In this document: positions 9,320 through 17,517 of the stretch, one piece after another
Numbering within the stretch: position 1 is the stretch's first letter
Layout: each line of letters starts with the position of its first letter
DNA from: Mageeibacillus sp. UBA1243
Lineage (GTDB): Bacteria; Bacillota; Clostridia; UBA1212
Reading direction: 5' to 3'
Assembly (NCBI GenBank): GCA_002308595.1
Contig: DBWH01000039.1
Coordinates: forward strand, 1-26,707
Length of the DNA stretch: 26,707 nt
Notes under the pieces: model-generated
The model's database searches: none
What the model was told of the DNA's origin: nothing
The model's input: the letters and a program-made list of their open reading frames with translations, nothing else
Position numbers and translations under genes: made by a program

Positions 9320-9347
9320 TTGCATATATTTTTTTGTATGCTATAAT
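9320..9347 (+). promoter_or_regulatory. Candidate promoter of the HD-GYP sensor gene
   Basis: TTGCAT (9320-9325), a 16-bp spacer and a perfect TATAAT (9342-9347) in A+T-rich DNA. Transcription would start near 9354, which excludes the in-frame ATG at 9309 as the start codon of the following gene. Confidence 0.7.
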
Positions 9348-9377
9348 ATGGAAAATTTTTTTATGGAGTGTGCTTAT

Positions 9378-12300
9378 ATGGAGCGTAAAATGAAAAAAAG
9401 ATTTTTTTTATTTTTCTCTGTGATATTAGCCATTTGCACGGTGTTCACGTCCCTCAGCGTGTCTGCGGTCTCGTACCTGATTGACAAAACCGAGGAAGTC
9501 GTGGATATCGACGTATCCGGCGCAGAGGCTCTTTGCCAGACCGACGACGGGTATGTCTGGATTGCCCAGTACTCGGGGCTGACCAGGTATGACTCGAAGG
9601 AGTTCGTTTCATATAAAAGTTTTGAGGAAAACGGGGTCTCGTACGACATAATCAACGTAAGGAGCCTTACCCAGAAGGACAACATACTCTACGTGATGAC
9701 GTACAACAACTTTTTCCGCTACACCGACCACACTTTTTCGAGAATTGATCTCGGATTTGATGCTGTCAAGACGTCTCTTGCCAAGGAAAACCTTACGATC
9801 GAGCTTTTCGATCTCGAATATGACAAAACCAACGACATCATCTACATCTGCTCCAACGTCGGTCTCTTCACGTACGACGTAAAGAAAGGCACGGCAGGCT
9901 TTATTGAGGAAACAAAGGGCAAAACCGTCAACGGAGCCGTTGCAGATCCCGCAAGGAACAGGTTCTTCTACCAGCTCGGCGACGGTATCTACAACAGCGA
10001 ACACGCCAAGGTCATAGACAACTCGCTCATTCTCGAGACCTATATTTACGGCGACACGATGTACGCGTGCACAACGACGGGTCTTATCGGCTACGACCTT
10101 GCCGCCAATGCGCTCTCCTCCGTCCAGTACCCCATGATCACGGACCAGGTCAACTGCGTGATGTATTCCGAACACGACAACGTCCTCTTCGCGGGCTGCG
10201 AAAAGGAAGGCGTCTACTGCATCTACAGCGACGGCGACTACTCCCTGATGGACAACCTCGAAAACAAGACGCAGATTGTCGATCTCATGATAGACTACGA
10301 AGGGAACCTCTGGGTCGCGAGCCACAACGTCTCGTCATCCGGCGTCTCCCTCATCACAAAGAACGCCCTTCTGGACCTCCTCTACGACGACGTCCTCTGG
10401 GCTTCAGACAAATACGCAAACAAGAGCAAGACGGTCTACGCGCTCGAGCGCCGCGACGGCATCCTCTACATCTGCCTCGGCAAGACCGGCCTTGTATTTT
10501 TCGACATAAACAGCAACAAGATAGTCCCCGCCGACGGCTCCGACAACCCCGTAATGCTCAAGGTTCAGGAGTATTTTGCGGCAAAAGGCGTTGCCGAAGA
10601 AAGCGTCCCCTACGATTTCAGGGACGTCGAGTACTTCAACGGCAAGCTGTATTTTGCGGACTATGGCCTCGGAATCATCGAGTACGACCCTGTCACCAAG
10701 GAGTCGGTGATATACGACAATGATTTCCTTGGCGATACCGCCAATATCACAAGCTTAAAAGAGGACAAGGAGGAGACCTACCAGGCTGGGGACCTTGCCA
10801 ACATCCGCTGTCTCAGGGCATTTGACGGTTTTCTCGTTGCCGGCTACCAGTCGGGCGGCGTTTTCAAGTTCGACGGAAATAAGATTTCGGTCTACCACAC
10901 CGACAAGAGCACAATTTACATCAGCAAGACCGATGACGGCAGGATTGCCTTCAACCACACCGCGGGCATCTTCACGATAAGCGACGATTTCACGAAAACG
11001 GAGGAGATTTCGACCGAGAAGCAGGTCAGCGGAAACAGGCTCAAGTTCCTCGTTGACGGCGACAAGGTCTACTACAACCTCAACGGGCGCTTCTTCTGCA
11101 GAGAAACCGTTGGCGGTGAGGTCGTAAACAGAGAGATCACGGTCCCCTACGTCAAGGGTTCCATTGTCGAAATCGCCAAGGTCAAAGCCAGGGACGGCAG
11201 CGGCAACACAGTCTGCAAGTACGTCATCGCCAGCCAGACGCAGGCATACATCACCGATTCGCTCGACGCCTCAAACCTTGACCAGAGCGGCAGGCTCATC
11301 GACTACGAGCTCTACGATGCCACCAACGGTCTCAGACCGATTCAGGCCAACACTTCAGGCTACTACGACGAGGAGCTCTACAGGTACTACTTCCAGACCA
11401 CAGACGGTATTTTTGTCTACGATTTCGCAAGTTCGAAGGATAAGGACATGCCGACAAAGATTGCGGTCAGCTCGATTGACGTTGACGGTGTCTCGCTCAA
11501 CGGAAGCAAGATCAAGCTCAAAAAAGAGACTTCGCGTATCGCTTTTAACCTTTCAATCCTCGAATTCAAGCCCAACAAGGGCCACACTATATGCTACAAG
11601 CTTGACGGCGTCGACAGCGATTACGTGCAGATTGACGACGACAACCTCACCGTCTCGTACACCAACATCGCCGGCGGCACATACACTTTCCACGTTTACG
11701 TGCTTGACTCAAACGGCCAGATGAGCAACCGCGTCGACATCGTACTCGTCAAGGAAAAGCAGATTTACGAGCAGGTCTGGTTCTGGATTGTCATTGGCGT
11801 CTTCACGCTGCTCCTCATCGGACTCGTCAACTTCCTGATCATCCACCGCAAGGCCAAAAACGCCAGGGCAAGGGAGGCCGAGCTCAAGGGCATCACCATC
11901 GAATCGATAGAGGCGATTGCGCGCACGATTGACGCCAAGGACGCCTACACGAACGGCCACTCCATCCGCGTCGGTCATTACTCAAAGATCATCGCCGAAG
12001 CCCTCGGCATGCAGGGCGACAGCCTCACCAACCTCTACTACACCGCCCTTCTCCACGACATCGGCAAAATAGGAATCCCTGACGCCATCCTTAACAAACC
12101 CGGCAGGCTCACCGACGACGAGTTCGCCATAATGAAGAACCACACCGAAAAGGGCTCGAAGATTCTCAAGGACATCTCGACTATACCGAACATCGTCGAA
12201 GGCGCCAAGTCCCACCACGAGAAGTACGGCGGCGGCGGTTACCCCGAAGGCCTCCGGGGTGAAGACATTCCGCTCATTGCCCGCATCATCTGCTGCGCCG

Positions 12301-12461
12301 ACTGCTTCGACGCAATGGCCACAAAGCGTGTCTACAAGGAGCCCTACCCCAAGGAGAAGATCATTGCCGAGTTCGAAAGGTGCAAGGGCATCCAGTTCGA
12401 CCCCGAAATCGCCGATGTTGTCATCAAGCTCATCAAGGAAGGCAAGCTGAGAGCCGAATAA
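9378..12461 (+). CDS. Transmembrane sensor: propeller repeats, Y_Y_Y domain and HD-GYP phosphodiesterase
   Basis: The protein has about 1027 residues. After an N-terminal signal/anchor (KKRFFLFFSVILAICTVF) comes a long extracellular part with two-component-propeller-like repeats, e.g. ALCQTDDGYVWIAQYSGL and DLMIDYEGNLWVASH. A Y_Y_Y-like domain follows (SRIAFNLSILEFKPNKGH to GGTYTFHVYVLD), then a membrane helix (VWFWIVIGVFTLLLIGLV). The C-terminal HD-GYP domain has LLHDIGKIGIPD, KNHTEKG and SHHEKYGGGGYPEGL, so the metal ligands and the GYP signature are intact. HD-GYP proteins usually hydrolyse c-di-GMP. One acidic residue common before the GYP triplet appears as Gly here. I infer an outside ligand, perhaps a sugar, controlling second-messenger breakdown. 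The start at 9378 has GGAG nine bases upstream; 9390 is an alternative. Confidence 0.9.
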   Translation: MERKMKKRFFLFFSVILAICTVFTSLSVSAVSYLIDKTEEVVDIDVSGAEALCQTDDGYVWIAQYSGLTRYDSKEFVSYKSFEENGVSYDIINVRSLTQKDNILYVMTYNNFFRYTDHTFSRIDLGFDAVKTSLAKENLTIELFDLEYDKTNDIIYICSNVGLFTYDVKKGTAGFIEETKGKTVNGAVADPARNRFFYQLGDGIYNSEHAKVIDNSLILETYIYGDTMYACTTTGLIGYDLAANALSSVQYPMITDQVNCVMYSEHDNVLFAGCEKEGVYCIYSDGDYSLMDNLENKTQIVDLMIDYEGNLWVASHNVSSSGVSLITKNALLDLLYDDVLWASDKYANKSKTVYALERRDGILYICLGKTGLVFFDINSNKIVPADGSDNPVMLKVQEYFAAKGVAEESVPYDFRDVEYFNGKLYFADYGLGIIEYDPVTKESVIYDNDFLGDTANITSLKEDKEETYQAGDLANIRCLRAFDGFLVAGYQSGGVFKFDGNKISVYHTDKSTIYISKTDDGRIAFNHTAGIFTISDDFTKTEEISTEKQVSGNRLKFLVDGDKVYYNLNGRFFCRETVGGEVVNREITVPYVKGSIVEIAKVKARDGSGNTVCKYVIASQTQAYITDSLDASNLDQSGRLIDYELYDATNGLRPIQANTSGYYDEELYRYYFQTTDGIFVYDFASSKDKDMPTKIAVSSIDVDGVSLNGSKIKLKKETSRIAFNLSILEFKPNKGHTICYKLDGVDSDYVQIDDDNLTVSYTNIAGGTYTFHVYVLDSNGQMSNRVDIVLVKEKQIYEQVWFWIVIGVFTLLLIGLVNFLIIHRKAKNARAREAELKGITIESIEAIARTIDAKDAYTNGHSIRVGHYSKIIAEALGMQGDSLTNLYYTALLHDIGKIGIPDAILNKPGRLTDDEFAIMKNHTEKGSKILKDISTIPNIVEGAKSHHEKYGGGGYPEGLRGEDIPLIARIICCADCFDAMATKRVYKEPYPKEKIIAEFERCKGIQFDPEIADVVIKLIKEGKLRAE

Positions 12462-12482
12462 CCAATGTTATACGCATATACA

Positions 12483-12525
12483 ACAATATAAGCCGCAGAA
12501 CTATCAGCTCCGCGGCTTATATTGT
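12483..12525. terminator. Bidirectional terminator-like hairpin between convergent genes
   Basis: A perfect 14-bp stem, ACAATATAAGCCGC with GCGGCTTATATTGT, and a 15-base loop. It lies between the end of the HD-GYP gene (plus) and rpsR (minus). The U-tracts on both sides are short, so efficiency is uncertain. Confidence 0.75.
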
Positions 12526-12572
12526 TTATCGTTTCAAATCTTTGCGTTCGTTTACCGCGAAATCCCTCAGGA

Positions 12573-12848
12573 TCAGTCAGCTGTAAACGGAAGCAACGCA
12601 ACGTGTCTGGCCCTCTTTACGGCGGTGGTCAGCTCTCTCTGGTGCTTTGCGCAGGTTCCGGTCATTCTTCTGGGAAGGATCTTTCCTCTCTCAGTAACAA
12701 AGTTTCTGAGCTTCTGGATTTCCTTGTAGTCGATATGCTCGGTCTTGTCGGCGCAGAAACGGCAAACCTTTTTTCTCGGTTTCTTGCTCATCTGGCCCTT
12801 ACCTTCGAATTTGTCGGCACCTTTACCTTCTTTTTTTGCGTAAGGCAT
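12573..12848 (-). CDS. rpsR: 30S ribosomal protein S18
   Basis: S18 binds S6 and 16S rRNA in the platform of the small subunit. The core [18 protein letters not shown] and [18 protein letters not shown] is unmistakable. The CRFC pair is of the cysteine-containing (zinc-type) S18 class. The N-terminus has a 20-residue Lys/Gly-rich extension before the core, and the total of 91 residues is slightly long. TAGGAGGAA precedes the ATG. It is the last gene of rpsF-ssb-rpsR. Confidence 0.97.
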   Translation of the reverse strand: MPYAKKEGKGADKFEGKGQMSKKPRKKVCRFCADKTEHIDYKEIQKLRNFVTERGKILPRRMTGTCAKHQRELTTAVKRARHVALLPFTAD

Positions 12849-12906
12849 AACAGTTCCTCCTAAATCATTAAAGCCGGTTTGAAATCGGCATTAACAGGCA
12901 GTCTCT

Positions 12907-13353
12907 TCAGAATGGTACAAACTCGTCCTTGTCAAGCGGGAAGAATCCGGCGTCGCCGCTACCTGAGTCCTGCGTGCCGCCAAAGTCGGGAGCAGGGGTT
13001 GCGCTGCCGTATGAAGATGATCCTGCAGACGATGCCTTGCTTTCGCAGAATTCCGCATTGTCAACGATAACTTCCGTTACGTAGACCTTTCTGCCGTCCT
13101 TGTCCGTGTAGTCACGAACCTGGATTGAACCGATAATAAGTATTCTGTTCCCTTTTGAAAAATACTTGTTGATGAATTCAGCCGTCTGACGCCAAGCCAC
13201 GCAGTTGATGAAATCCGCCTTTGTGGTACCGTCGGGCTGTTTTCCGGGTCTGTCTACGGCAATGCTGAAGCTGCACTGGGCAACGTTGTTTGTCTGTGTG
13301 TACCTAATCTCGGGGTCTCTCGAGAGACGTCCCATAAGAATTACTTTATTCAT
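12907..13353 (-). CDS. ssb: Single-stranded DNA-binding protein
   Basis: SSB coats single-stranded DNA in replication, repair and recombination. An N-terminal OB fold of about 105 residues (MNKVILMGRLSRDPEIRYT, FINCVAWRQTAEFINKY) is followed by a Ser/Gly-rich flexible tail. The acidic tip ends DEFVPF, the partner-binding peptide; the more usual form is DDDIPF. A length of 148 residues is normal. GAGGAG lies upstream. Its position between rpsF and rpsR is the standard Firmicutes layout, coupling SSB supply to ribosomal protein expression. Confidence 0.97.
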   Translation of the reverse strand: MNKVILMGRLSRDPEIRYTQTNNVAQCSFSIAVDRPGKQPDGTTKADFINCVAWRQTAEFINKYFSKGNRILIIGSIQVRDYTDKDGRKVYVTEVIVDNAEFCESKASSAGSSSYGSATPAPDFGGTQDSGSGDAGFFPLDKDEFVPF

Positions 13354-13444
13354 GCTTTCTCTCCTCTTTTAAACTGTCTATCCAATCTGAATACTGTCTT
13401 CAAATATCAAATCTCTTTGCGTTTAGAGTACGCACCGGACCTTA

Positions 13445-13735
13445 TCACTCAGCGTCTTTGTTGATGATCAAGAATCTGAGAATTGCGTCGTTGATCCTGT
13501 AAATTCTCTCGAGCTCAGCCGGGAATGTAGGCTCAGCTTTGAAGAGACAGAGATAGTAGCATCCTTCTTTGACATCGTTGATGGGGTATCTGAGGGTTCT
13601 CTTGCCGCCCCACTCACCGAAGCTTTCGATCTCGCCGTTCTCTGCAATCAGGCCCTGGAATTTCTCGGCAACAGCAGCCACCGCTTCTTCACCGATTTCA
13701 GGGTTGACGATAAACATTGTCTCGTATCTAACCAT
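13445..13735 (-). CDS. rpsF: 30S ribosomal protein S6
   Basis: S6 forms a heterodimer with S18 on the small-subunit platform. The sequence MVRYETMFIVNPEIGEEA and the C-terminal RIYRINDAILRFLII are typical, and 96 residues is a normal length. A GTG three codons upstream lies within the AAAAGGAGGTG ribosome binding site, so the ATG at 13735 (eight bases from the site) is taken as the start. It is the first gene of rpsF-ssb-rpsR, and a promoter with an unusual inverted repeat lies upstream. Confidence 0.96.
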   Translation of the reverse strand: MVRYETMFIVNPEIGEEAVAAVAEKFQGLIAENGEIESFGEWGGKRTLRYPINDVKEGCYYLCLFKAEPTFPAELERIYRINDAILRFLIINKDAE

Positions 13736-13787
13736 GAATTTCACCTCCTTTTGGTCTATCGGCCCTCGAACTGTGTCAAGGGCAAGG

Positions 13788-13819
13788 AACGGGACGTATT
13801 ATATCAAGTCCGTCCCGTT
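13788..13819. promoter_or_regulatory. Perfect 9-bp inverted repeat enclosing the rpsF -10 box
   Basis: AACGGGACG at 13788-13796 and CGTCCCGTT at 13811-13819 are exact inverted copies separated by 14 bases that contain the -10 hexamer. One arm lies in the spacer and the other near the transcription start. This is the geometry of a repressor operator, though a chance dyad is possible. Confidence 0.5.
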
Positions 13820-13826
13820 AAAGCAA
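13798..13826 (-). promoter_or_regulatory. Promoter of rpsF-ssb-rpsR
   Basis: On the minus strand: TTGCTT (13826-13821), a 17-bp spacer and a perfect TATAAT (13803-13798), giving a leader of roughly 55 bases to the rpsF start codon. Confidence 0.8.
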
Positions 13827-13897
13827 GCGTTATTTTTTTCGGTTTTGTGCGTGTTTTTTGCGCATTTTTTACGCATTCACACGCTGCCGCCAATGCG

Positions 13898-14413
13898 TCA
13901 CACCGTCTCCGGCTTGTCGTATTCAACGCCGAACGTGTCGCAGGTTGCGGATTCGATCACGACAGGCTCAACCGGCGCGTCGTTTCTGTAGGTAGGGGTT
14001 GCGGCGATCTTGTCGACAACCTCAATGCCCTCGGTGACCTTGCCGAATGCGGCGTATTGGCGGTCGAGGAAAGGCGACGTCTTGTGCATGATGAAGAACT
14101 GCGAGCCTGCGGAGTTGGGGTTCATGGCGCGCGCCATCGAGATCACACCGCGCTCGTGCTTGAGCGGGTTGGCGATGCCGTTGGCGTCAAACTCGCCCTT
14201 GATCATGTAGCCGGGGCCGCCTGTGCCGTTGCCCTTGGGGTCGCCGCCCTGGATCATGAAGCCGCTGATGATTCTGTGGAACGTGAGGCCGTTGTAAAAG
14301 CCTTTGTTTACGAGATAAATAAAGTTTTTAACCGTGTTCGGAGCGGTCTCGGGCATGAGCTCGACTTTTATCGTTCCGAAGTCCTTGATGTTTAAAGTTA
14401 CGACAGGATTCAT
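13898..14413 (-). CDS. Peptidyl-prolyl cis-trans isomerase, cyclophilin type (cytoplasmic)
   Basis: Cyclophilins catalyse cis-trans isomerisation of peptidyl-proline bonds during folding. Core motifs are present: FHRIISGFMIQGGDPKGNG (catalytic Arg, Phe, Met and Gln), GVISMARAMNPNSAGSQFFI, and FGKVTEGIEVVDKI. The 171 residues form a compact single domain with no signal peptide. AAGGAG lies upstream. It is only 12 bp behind a lipoprotein cyclophilin that shares most of the catalytic core, so the two look like a tandem duplication whose copies act on opposite sides of the membrane. Confidence 0.93.
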   Translation of the reverse strand: MNPVVTLNIKDFGTIKVELMPETAPNTVKNFIYLVNKGFYNGLTFHRIISGFMIQGGDPKGNGTGGPGYMIKGEFDANGIANPLKHERGVISMARAMNPNSAGSQFFIMHKTSPFLDRQYAAFGKVTEGIEVVDKIAATPTYRNDAPVEPVVIESATCDTFGVEYDKPETV

Positions 14414-14425
14414 AATTCTGCTCCT

Positions 14426-15112
14426 TTATTTGAGTTTGGTGGGTTCGTCGTAGGTGACGCCCTTGGTTTCTACGCGGATTGACTTGATGACAACGTCGGT
14501 GAGAGGCTTGTCTTTTGAGTTGGTTTTTACATTGGCGATTTCGTCAACGATCTCGATGCCCTTGATGACCTTGCCGAACGACGCGTAGAGGCCGTTGAGC
14601 GAGGGGTAGTTGACGTGCATGATGAAGAACTGGGAGCCTGCGCTGTCCATGTACGGATCAGGATTCACATAGGGGTTGGATCTGCGAGCCATTGAGAGCA
14701 CGCCGCGCTCGTGTTTGAGGTTGTTTTCAAATCCATTGGCGGTAAACTCGCCTTTAATGGTGTACCCGGGGCCGCCGGAGCCGTTGCCGTTGGGGTCGCC
14801 GCCCTGAATCATGAAGTTTTTGATCACGCGGTGGAAAATGAGGCCGTCGTAGAAGCCGCTGTTTGAAAGGCTGATAAAGTTTTTAACGGTCTCGGGCGCA
14901 ATGTCCGGGTAAAGCTCCGCAATGATCGTTCCGTAACCTTTGATCTTGATGACGGCAATCGGATACGGGCTGTCCATATACGGTGTCAGATCGGTCTCTT
15001 CGTCGCTGTCGTCAATGACGTTCTGCGCAGTCTGCCCGCCGCATCCCGGAAACACAGTCATAAGGAGCGCCGCGCAAAGAATCAGAGCCAGTAATTTCAG
15101 GGCTTTTTTCAT
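14426..15112 (-). CDS. Cyclophilin-type peptidyl-prolyl isomerase lipoprotein
   Basis: The protein has 228 residues. The N-terminus is a lipoprotein signal (KKALKLLALILCAALLMTVF followed by PGCGG, a plausible lipobox), then an acidic linker (about residues 30-50). The cyclophilin domain has FHRVIKNFMIQGGDPNGNG, GVLSMARRSNPY and SAGSQFFIMH. It probably assists folding of secreted proteins at the outer face of the membrane. Relative to the downstream paralogue it has a short insertion (VNPDPYMD) before SAGSQFF. It lies 15 bp after the hydratase gene and 12 bp before the second cyclophilin, so all three are likely co-transcribed. Confidence 0.92.
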   Translation of the reverse strand: MKKALKLLALILCAALLMTVFPGCGGQTAQNVIDDSDEETDLTPYMDSPYPIAVIKIKGYGTIIAELYPDIAPETVKNFISLSNSGFYDGLIFHRVIKNFMIQGGDPNGNGSGGPGYTIKGEFTANGFENNLKHERGVLSMARRSNPYVNPDPYMDSAGSQFFIMHVNYPSLNGLYASFGKVIKGIEIVDEIANVKTNSKDKPLTDVVIKSIRVETKGVTYDEPTKLK

Positions 15113-15127
15113 ATCAATCTCTTCCTT

Positions 15128-17353
15128 TTATTTGTTTTCGCTTTTATAGTAATTCATGAGGCAGCCTTTGAGAAGAACCTTGCGCTCGCTGTCGGTGATA
15201 TCGCCAAGCGAAAGCGTCACATCCTTCTTTTTGCCTTCTTTTCCGTAAATTTCAGCTTTAACCGAAGTCTCTCCGTTTTCGATTGCAGCCTTGATACCCT
15301 TCACGAATATCCTGTCGCCTCTCTCGAGACCGCCAATGAAAAGACTCTCGTCATCCGTTATAAACGGAAGCATGCCCCAGTTGAGGAGGTTGCTCCTGTA
15401 GCGCTTTGTCGCGTACTGGAGAGCTATGTTGGCGCCGCCTCCGAGCACTCTCTGGCACGATGCGGCCTGCTCTCTCGCGGAGCCGTCGCCCGGTCTCTTT
15501 GCGACCACAACGCTCGCAATATCCGTGGACGAGGCGTCTGCGCCTTCGATGCCTTTGAGGGCATTGGCTTTGTCTTCGTTAAGAGCTTTGACGCGCTTTG
15601 CCTCGGCAACGTATCCGGGGTCTTTCCTTGAGAGTGCAAACTCGGCAAGCCTCAAGGGGTTGGAACGGTAGGATGACGTCTCGCCGCTCGGGATGAGCTC
15701 GTCGGTCGTTGTAACCTCGTCGTCGATCACGGATGCGACCGAGAGGAGAATGTTTTCGGAAAGCGCGGGAATCTCCGGCCAGTCGGTGATGTTGGGCCCG
15801 AAGATGAGGCTCGCATTGGCGTCTGCCTTTGCAAAACCGTCGTAAACCCTTGCTTTGTAGCTTGAGTCATCAAACGTGTATTCTGGGATTTTTTCGTCAA
15901 AATCGACATCCGCCGCCGACGTGATAACACCGCCGTTTGCGGAAGTTGCCGCGATTGACATTGCGTCCATGAGAGCGACCCATGAGAGCTGACCGTCCTG
16001 AGGCCTTGAACCTTCTCTGTTCGGGAAGTTCCTCGTGGTGTGCCTGATTGAGAAGCCGTTGTTCGAAGGCACGTCGCCCGCGCCGAAGCAGGGGCCGCAG
16101 AAAGCAGTCTTGACAGCCGCGCCGGAACTGATGAGGTCCGAAATCGAGCCGTTTTTGATGAGCGCCGCGTTGACGGGCTGGCTGGCGGGGTAGACGCTGA
16201 GAACGTAGTTACCGAAGCCTGCGGACTTGCCTTTCATAATGTGGGACGCCTTGACGATGTTCTCGTATGTGCCGCCCGAGCAGCCCGCTATGACACCCTG
16301 GTCTGCAGTGACTCTGCCGTTTTTAATCTTGCCGAGAAGCGGGAAGTCCTTGACCTTGCCGCCGACAACGTCCTCCGCCCTCTTCTCCGTCTCGCGAAGA
16401 AGGTCTGCCGGGTTCTCGATGAAGTCTTTTAAAGTGTAGACGTTTCCGGGGTGGAACGGGAGAGCGATCATAGGCTGCGCCTTGTCAAGGTCGACGATGA
16501 TGGCCTTGTCGTAATATGCGCCGTTTCCGGGTTCGAGCTTTTTATAATCCTCTTCCCTTCCGTGAATCTTATAGTAGCTTCTGACCTTTTCGTCCGTCAT
16601 CCAGACAGAGCTGAGGCAGGCGGTCTCAGTCGTCATAACGTCGATACCGTTTCTGTAGTCGACCGAAAGACCCGAAACGCCCGGTCCCGCAAACTCCATG
16701 ATGCAGTTCTTCACAAAACCCGCCTTAAATACCTTGCCGATGATGGCAAGCGCAATGTCCTGCGGTCCGACGCCGTGTCCGGGCTTTCCCTTAAGGTAAA
16801 CAAGCACCACGTCTGGTTTTTTAATCTCATATTTTCTTCCGAGAAGCTGCTTAACAAGCTCCGGTCCGCCTTCGCCTACCGCCAATGTACCGAGCGCGCC
16901 GTACCTCGTGTGGCTGTCCGATCCTATGATCATCTTTCCGCAGCCGCTCATCTTCTCACGCATATACTGGTGGATGACAGCCTGGTGCGGGGGCACAAAA
17001 ATACCGCCGTACTTGATCGCCGCCGAAAGACCGAAAACGTGGTCATCCTCGTTGATCGTACCGCCGACCGCGCAGAGGCTGTTGTGGCAGTTCGTGAGCA
17101 CGTAAGGCACCGGGAACTTCTCAAGCCCGCTGGCCCTTGCCGTCTGGATGATTCCGACGTAGGTGATGTCGTGTGACGCCAATGCATCAAACTTCAGTTT
17201 CAGGATACCGCCCTCGTCGCCCTCGTTGTGGGCCTTAAGTATACCGGCGGCAATGGTTTTCGAAGCGGCCGCCTTGGCGTCTTCGCCGGGCAGACCCTTC
17301 TCCGCAACGTTTCCGTCAACGTAATAAACTCCGTGTTCGATAAGTTTTATCAT
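15128..17353 (-). CDS. Aconitase-family hydratase (YbhJ-like)
   Basis: A 741-residue aconitase-superfamily protein. It shows [20 protein letters not shown] (about residues 150-170), three likely [4Fe-4S] ligands (one in GCSGGTYEN, two in [10 protein letters not shown]) and the NFPNREGS motif before the C-terminal swivel domain. The order and length resemble the poorly characterised YbhJ-like hydratases rather than AcnA, AcnB or LeuC/D, so the substrate is not assigned. The start at 17353 ([14 protein letters not shown]) has GGAAGGA eight bases upstream. The frame is open for 48 more codons upstream, but that stretch contains the predicted promoter and non-family sequence. It leads an operon with two cyclophilins; no other TCA or leucine-pathway gene is nearby. 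Confidence 0.88.
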   Translation of the reverse strand: MIKLIEHGVYYVDGNVAEKGLPGEDAKAAASKTIAAGILKAHNEGDEGGILKLKFDALASHDITYVGIIQTARASGLEKFPVPYVLTNCHNSLCAVGGTINEDDHVFGLSAAIKYGGIFVPPHQAVIHQYMREKMSGCGKMIIGSDSHTRYGALGTLAVGEGGPELVKQLLGRKYEIKKPDVVLVYLKGKPGHGVGPQDIALAIIGKVFKAGFVKNCIMEFAGPGVSGLSVDYRNGIDVMTTETACLSSVWMTDEKVRSYYKIHGREEDYKKLEPGNGAYYDKAIIVDLDKAQPMIALPFHPGNVYTLKDFIENPADLLRETEKRAEDVVGGKVKDFPLLGKIKNGRVTADQGVIAGCSGGTYENIVKASHIMKGKSAGFGNYVLSVYPASQPVNAALIKNGSISDLISSGAAVKTAFCGPCFGAGDVPSNNGFSIRHTTRNFPNREGSRPQDGQLSWVALMDAMSIAATSANGGVITSAADVDFDEKIPEYTFDDSSYKARVYDGFAKADANASLIFGPNITDWPEIPALSENILLSVASVIDDEVTTTDELIPSGETSSYRSNPLRLAEFALSRKDPGYVAEAKRVKALNEDKANALKGIEGADASSTDIASVVVAKRPGDGSAREQAASCQRVLGGGANIALQYATKRYRSNLLNWGMLPFITDDESLFIGGLERGDRIFVKGIKAAIENGETSVKAEIYGKEGKKKDVTLSLGDITDSERKVLLKGCLMNYYKSENK

Positions 17354-17428
17354 CTGAAAATTCCTTCCGTGAACCGAAAATGGGTGAAGCGCCAGTCCGT
17401 GAACACGCCAATGACGCCTACGCGGCAA

Positions 17429-17434
17429 ATTATA
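17429..17434 (-). promoter_or_regulatory. Extended -10 promoter of the hydratase-cyclophilin operon
   Basis: The minus strand reads TGGTATAAT, a perfect -10 with a TGn extension, about 75 bp upstream of the start codon. No strong -35 is evident. A CATTGGCG word follows in the predicted early transcript. Confidence 0.65.
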
Positions 17435-17458
17435 CCACGAAAACCCCGCTTTTGCATT

Positions 17459-17489
17459 AAAAAAAAGGCCGATTAAGGAATCAGCCTTT
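17459..17489 (-). terminator. Intrinsic terminator of the SGNH esterase operon
   Basis: On the minus strand AAAGGCTGATT pairs with AATCGGCCTTT (one G-U pair, four-base loop), followed by a run of T residues. It lies 29 bp after the esterase stop codon. Confidence 0.9.
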
Positions 17490-17517
17490 AGGTTCAAGGT
17501 TCGTCATAAACGAACCG

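Noticed and set aside
17354..17497. N-terminal extension of the hydratase
   Set aside because: It contains the predicted promoter and a copy of the dispersed word; the family N-terminus and ribosome binding site point to 17353.
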